Below are positions 60,506 to 64,000 of a stretch of DNA of 64,000 bases, piece after piece. Below the pieces are notes generated by a model. The model searched no databases, was not told the origin of the DNA, and was given only the letters and a program-made list of their open reading frames with translations. Numbering within the stretch: position 1 is the stretch's first letter; the number at the start of each line of letters is the position of its first letter. The position numbers and the translations under genes were made by a program. Where the stretch lies: NCBI GenBank assembly GCA_963575745.1, contig CAUYUJ010006502.1:135001-199000 (forward strand). The letters run 5' to 3'. The stretch comes from Prorocentrum cordatum. Lineage: Eukaryota; Sar; Dinophyceae; Prorocentrales; Prorocentraceae.

Positions 60506-60960
60506 TGATCTGGGACCGCAGGCGGATCAAGCTCCTCACCGAGAGGACTGGGGCGAAGACCACCACGATCGCGATGTGCGAGTGGGGATTAGCACCCCCG
60601 GACCAGCCGAGCAAGAGGCACCAGAAGCTGACGATGTGGCTCGTGAGCAGAGGCCTGCACCCGTGGGCCCTCGCTTTGGCGAGGAGGTGCTCGGGGCGCC
60701 GCGAGCGCGTTCCCCTGGAGGACCCCCTGCCGCGCGACATCTCCGACGAGCAGGCGGCCACTTTCAACGCCAGAAACGAGGCCCCGCTCACCGAGGCGGA
60801 GCGCCGGAGGGTTCGGAGCCTTCTGAGCCGCATCGCGTTGACCAGGGCCGAGGCGCAGAGCCTCGGCGACGACAAGGAGTGGAGGCACCCAATCTTCGGG
60901 ACAAAGCTGCTCACTTCAAGACCCAGCCGACTTATTGCAGTTACCGTGGTCGTAAGTTAG
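60506..60960 (+). pseudogene. Methyltransferase-like domain, C-terminal end, copy B
   Basis: WDRRRIKLLTERTGAKTTTI, then AMCEWGLAPPDQPSKRHQKL, TMWLVSRGLHPWALALARR and the conserved terminus LLTSRPSRLIAVTVVVS with a stop at the position matching copy A. It is cut off from the rest of the domain by the MITE-like insertion. The frame open from 60391 begins inside the insertion. Confidence 0.5.
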
Positions 60961-61414
60961 TCGCAACAGAGTTATAAGTTGCAATAAGCCAGCTAGAACA
61001 AGTTCATGTACGATAAGTAATTATAACTTTTCTGAATCTGACCATCCGGTTAGCTCGAGTTGCAAAAATTAGTAACTTCGCTCACTTTTAACCTGCGTGC
61101 CGAAAACGCAAGCATATAGCTGATGTTCGCAAGTGCATCGCCTCCATTCTCACACGCGCAAGTGCTCGGGGTTGTGAGGTGCTTTTCGCAAGTGCATCGC
61201 CTCCATTCTCACGCGCGCAAGTGCTCGGGGTTGTGAGGTTGCATTTCGCAAGAAGATGATTTCGAAGTTCATGTTCTTGACAATTGTGGAGCGGCGTTGC
61301 ATTGTTGACTGCGCGTTGTCTTTTCTACGTAGAACATAACGGCTCCATACAGGTGAATTGCGTTCCGTGCACGGGACATATTGTTATATATTGCTGCGCG
61401 GAACATATTGCAAC
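60961..61414. other. Spacer between the two unit genes, copy B
   Basis: Matches 47308-47700 apart from a tandem duplication of about 60 bases (61126-61245; unit TTCGCAAGTGCATCGCCTCC plus about 40 more). No ORF of note. Confidence 0.6.
61126..61245. repeat. 60-bp tandem duplication, copy B only
   Basis: TTCGCAAGTGCATCGCCTCC...GGTTGTGAGG occurs twice in succession (offset 59-60 bases). Copy A has it once (about 47476-47535). Confidence 0.85.
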
Positions 61415-62506
61415 ATGACGGATCGCGTGGCGATGTTACTCGACAAATGCATGCTTCGCATGCGCGAGATCGCGGATGCATTTGACACAGATGATGCGGA
61501 GGTTGTATATTTGTCTGGGCAGGCAAAAGACGTTGTCAGAGCAAATAAGATGTTGGCAATAGAGAAAATACATAGCAGGCACATGTACGTAGATACGGGC
61601 AACCGATATGAGGATGGCATTGTACCCAGTGAGGTCACGGACCTCATTTCAAATATATTCAACAACGGGTTTAGACACGAACATGCGTTGATGCCTACAT
61701 GTGCCGAGTGCCCGCCTCTCAACGCGGCAGCATTTGATGCAATCAAGCGGCTCAGCGATAAAATTGTGGCGGGTTCGGCAGGGCAGTTGCCTCCATACTA
61801 AGACAACGGAAAATTTGTAAGCTTCACATGCGGCCACGCGTCGCAGGGACCCAGGTGCTGTTGGCACAGCGCGCCTATCCCCGAGAAAGAGCCAGAGAGG
61901 TTTGCGATCATTTCGCAGGACTGCAAGTTTTCTTTATCGCGGCCCCATGAGGCACAGCCCATATATGCTGGGGCTGTGGCGGAGGGGATGATGTGGGATG
62001 TGTTTAAGTGGGAGGTCGTCGACGCCTTCACATTCATACCGTCCTTGGCCCAAGCGGCTGGCAACGCAGGCCATGGCGCTGCAAAGAGTGAATCTCGTTT
62101 GGATGTGATGCTGAAGATCGCGGCGGCGGCGAAGAAGAAGAAGAAGCTGAGAAACGCCCTGCATCTCCAAATTCCATGGGGCAGCGTGCAGCGCGAAGCC
62201 TGCAGGGGGTCTGGTATCGCATATAAGCACGATATACCCGATCTATGCATGGGCGAGCAGGAATTGAGTGGTGGGGTCGAGACCCCGTGGGCTCTGCACG
62301 GGCTTCGCGACTTCTGCCGACACTTGAAGAAGGCCACCGCGGTGCGAGGAAATGATCGCCGCGGTCAAGATTGGAATCGGAGGCGCAGCCCCGCTCTTCC
62401 GACTTGCCTGCATGAAGACAATGGGTTCGGCATCTGCAAAATATTCGAAAGGCGACGGGCAAATTCTGCTGAAGCCCAGCGACACTGCGTCGCTGACAAC
62501 CGATAG
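61415..62506 (+). pseudogene. Second unit protein, N-terminal half, copy B
   Basis: MTDRVAMLLDKCMLRMREIA opens the frame at 61415 and continues without the break seen in copy A. A single TAA at 61799-61801 (copy A has GAA) interrupts after GQLPPY. The same frame then reads on from 61802 (DNGKFVSFTCGHASQGPRCC) with no other stop to 62506. Later blocks: MMWDVFKWEVVDAFTFIPSL, GSVQREACRGSGIAYKHDIP and ALHGLRDFCRHLKKATAV. An 11-base deletion near 62353 moves the protein to the next phase. Function unknown; the paired Cys/His residues are kept. Confidence 0.5.
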
Positions 62507-63755
62507 AGCCCAGACCGTAACGCAGGCAGAGGCAGCGTTGGTGAAAGCGAGACAGACCGCAAGCCAACTTCACATCCCCTGCGGGAGCGCCACTTGGAGC
62601 ACCACGATCGGACTGGCCGACGCCAGGGTCGTGCACTTCGTGTTCAACAAGCCCGACGAGTCCCGCGGCACCCGCCATGCCTACATCGCGAACGTCGGCG
62701 TAGACTGCTGGCAGGCATTGTGCAGCAGCGCTGGCAAGACAGCCCCTTGCCCTTTCCAGCAGAGGCAGACTGCGGCGGCCGCGTCGCCGTCGGAGCAGAC
62801 GCCCGATACCACAGCGAAGCAATGCGACCACCAGGACAACTGGATAAACCAGACTGCAGCGTTGCAGACAAAGGGTTTCAATATGGGCACTTCCGAATAC
62901 AACATCAAAGAAGGAGATGCTGTGGTTTATGGCATTACCAGCATTGACGGCGGAAAAATGACGATCAAGCCTGGCCTCAAGGAGTGCATCAAGGATGCAG
63001 AAGAGTTCTTGCGATGCAAGCTCGCAGCATGCGGTGTCGCCAAGGACGTCGTCGGCAACTTCGACGCGCGCAGCCCGACCGAACCCATGGACTGGAGCTG
63101 GAGCGTCGAGGAGGGGAATATCAGGCTAGCGCTGCACGGGCTACGCGGCAAGCATGCTACGTGCCCGAAAAACCTCGCAGGCGTGGTTTCCCCCATGAAA
63201 TACCGCGCGTTGCAGATCAAGACGTCGCTCGCTAAGGGCGCACCCCCCCTCGCCCCACTCGCGCCCCCGATCAGTCTGGAAAGGCAGACAGATGAGGCGT
63301 CGCTCGGCAACGTCTGCCCGAAGACGCACACGGACCCAATCAAGAAAACCGCCTACAATGTGGTCCCCAATCCGCTTCTCAAGACCAAGAAGGACACTCA
63401 GGCATCAACTGGCATCGGCGGCATGAAGGAGCTCACGCCGCGTGCCGCTGCGCCTTTCTGGCGGGTCACAGAGGGCGCGGGGGCGACGGTCAACATGGCC
63501 CTGAAGCATGCGTCGGCCAGCGTGGGCGTGAAGGTCCAAATGATGGTCAACAGCAAGAATCTCGCCGCTGGTGACACGCTGCACGCGTCACGCGAAACGT
63601 TGGCCACCCTGTCGGGGAAGCCAGTGCGAGTCGCAACGGGCAGCGAGCCCAAGGGAAAAGCAGCGAAGAAGGGCCGAGGAGGCATCGGCAAGCGCTGCCA
63701 CCCGCGGCGCACGCGTGCAGGGCGGCACCCCTGCAGGGCGCAGCGGGTGATATGA
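62352..63755 (+). CDS. Second unit protein, C-terminal 467 codons, copy B (longest intact part)
   Basis: A continuous frame covering what copy A spreads over three phases. GGAAPLFRLACMKTMGSASA, TTIGLADARVVHFVFNKPDE, GVDCWQALCSSAGKTAPCPF, then GDAVVYGITSIDGGKMTIKP and CIKDAEEFLRCKLAACGVAK; MDWSWSVEEGNIRLALHGLR; VSPMKYRALQIKTSLAKGAP; KELTPRAAAPFWRVTEGAGA; VNSKNLAAGDTLHASRETLA; and a basic tail GIGKRCHPRRTRAGRHPCRA. The ATG at 62352 is created by the deletion that joined the frames and need not be a true start. No database family comes to mind. The beta-rich middle and basic end suggest an intracellular nucleic-acid-associated protein, but this is only a guess. Confidence 0.5.
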   Translation: MIAAVKIGIGGAAPLFRLACMKTMGSASAKYSKGDGQILLKPSDTASLTTDRAQTVTQAEAALVKARQTASQLHIPCGSATWSTTIGLADARVVHFVFNKPDESRGTRHAYIANVGVDCWQALCSSAGKTAPCPFQQRQTAAAASPSEQTPDTTAKQCDHQDNWINQTAALQTKGFNMGTSEYNIKEGDAVVYGITSIDGGKMTIKPGLKECIKDAEEFLRCKLAACGVAKDVVGNFDARSPTEPMDWSWSVEEGNIRLALHGLRGKHATCPKNLAGVVSPMKYRALQIKTSLAKGAPPLAPLAPPISLERQTDEASLGNVCPKTHTDPIKKTAYNVVPNPLLKTKKDTQASTGIGGMKELTPRAAAPFWRVTEGAGATVNMALKHASASVGVKVQMMVNSKNLAAGDTLHASRETLATLSGKPVRVATGSEPKGKAAKKGRGGIGKRCHPRRTRAGRHPCRAQRVI

Positions 63756-64000
63756 ACCCTCCGCATTTAGATGACCAGCGGCTGTGCGCATGAGAAAATA
63801 CGCGTGGTCAGATTCAAACGCGTGGTCGCCGTCAAAGCGTATCCTGCGCTTGGGTTGTGGATCAGGTCATGTGTTTGACTGTTGCGATATCATCGCAATG
63901 CGCCGCAGCCGTATTGGCCTGAGCGAGAACCGCCTTAATCCTGCCCGAGAGGCAATGCCGCCCCCATGCCGAGCGACCGAGAGGTTGGTCATCGAGGGCG
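63756..64000. other. 3' region of copy B up to the window end
   Basis: Aligns with 50084-50291 (for example GCGCATGAGAAAATA, CGTGGTCAGATTCA, CAATGCGCCGCAGCC and CTTAATCCTGCCCGAG). No ORF. The conservation past the stop codon shows that the repeat unit extends beyond the second gene. Confidence 0.7.

Larger units (their letters stand above)
57934..64000 (+). mobile_element. 6-kb repeat unit, copy B (runs off the window)
   Basis: Second copy of 44486-50291, same orientation. Relative to copy A it has a 7-base duplication near 58850, a 176-bp insertion at 60330-60505, a 60-bp tandem duplication at 61126-61245, an 11-base deletion near 62353 and a TAA at 61799. It still matches copy A at the last base of the window. 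Confidence 0.85.

Overview
The window looks like nuclear DNA of a core dinoflagellate; the species cannot be named from the sequence. Three things support this. (1) Two segments (13233-13254 and 15632-15653) resemble the 22-nt dinoflagellate trans-spliced leader and sit just upstream of coding DNA, as expected for mRNAs copied back into the genome. (2) Most of the coding potential is degenerate Ty1/copia-type retroelements and other repetitive ORF families typical of dinoflagellates. (3) The rest is GC-rich minisatellite, microsatellite and higher-order repeat DNA. No bacterial signals, rRNA or convincing tRNA genes were seen. Coding regions are mostly intron-less and broken by frameshifts, so nearly every entry is a pseudogene or a low-confidence ORF.

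Layout. 1-3.0 kb: purine-rich and CTTGGGGCC-type repeats. 3.07-11.1 kb: a decayed copia-like element on the minus strand (RNase H, RT, integrase and protease traces, read from low to high coordinate). 11.7-15.2 kb: simple repeats and a GAGTCGTTCGGG minisatellite, bounded by a pair of 180-bp direct repeats, plus a partial copy of the helicase gene. 15.63-19.62 kb: a leader-tagged superfamily 1 helicase gene followed by a cysteine-rich domain, in three frames. 20.17-21.2 kb: a second gene that shares only the helicase gene's 5' module. 22.6-28.6 kb: a second decayed copia-like region on the minus strand (gag recognisable) containing a KptA/TPT1-like RNA 2'-phosphotransferase remnant. 28.6-30.1 kb: repeats. 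31.155-37.760 kb: the best preserved mobile element, a Ty1/copia retrotransposon on the minus strand with 181-bp LTRs, primer-binding site, polypurine tract, gag, protease, integrase, RT and RNase H. 37.95-42.9 kb: G-rich tandem repeats and a long CCAAGAGGCC higher-order repeat. 43.0-44.3 kb: a copia RNase H remnant.

44.5-64 kb is dominated by two direct copies (A 44486-50291; B 57934 to the window end) of a roughly 6-kb unit, about 94% identical where I compared them. The unit encodes a protein ending in a cytosine-methyltransferase-like domain, then a second protein of about 790 codons that I do not recognise. The copies carry different frameshifts and stops, so each shows the other's lost frame. 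Copy B also carries a 176-bp MITE-like insertion that copy A lacks. Between the copies lie a degenerate Ala/Pro/Lys-rich gene, a pentamer/12-mer repeat array and a transposase-like ORF of an abundant dinoflagellate repeat family, which runs directly into copy B. No operons or pathways are apparent; the genes are linked by repeat and transposition history rather than by a shared pathway.
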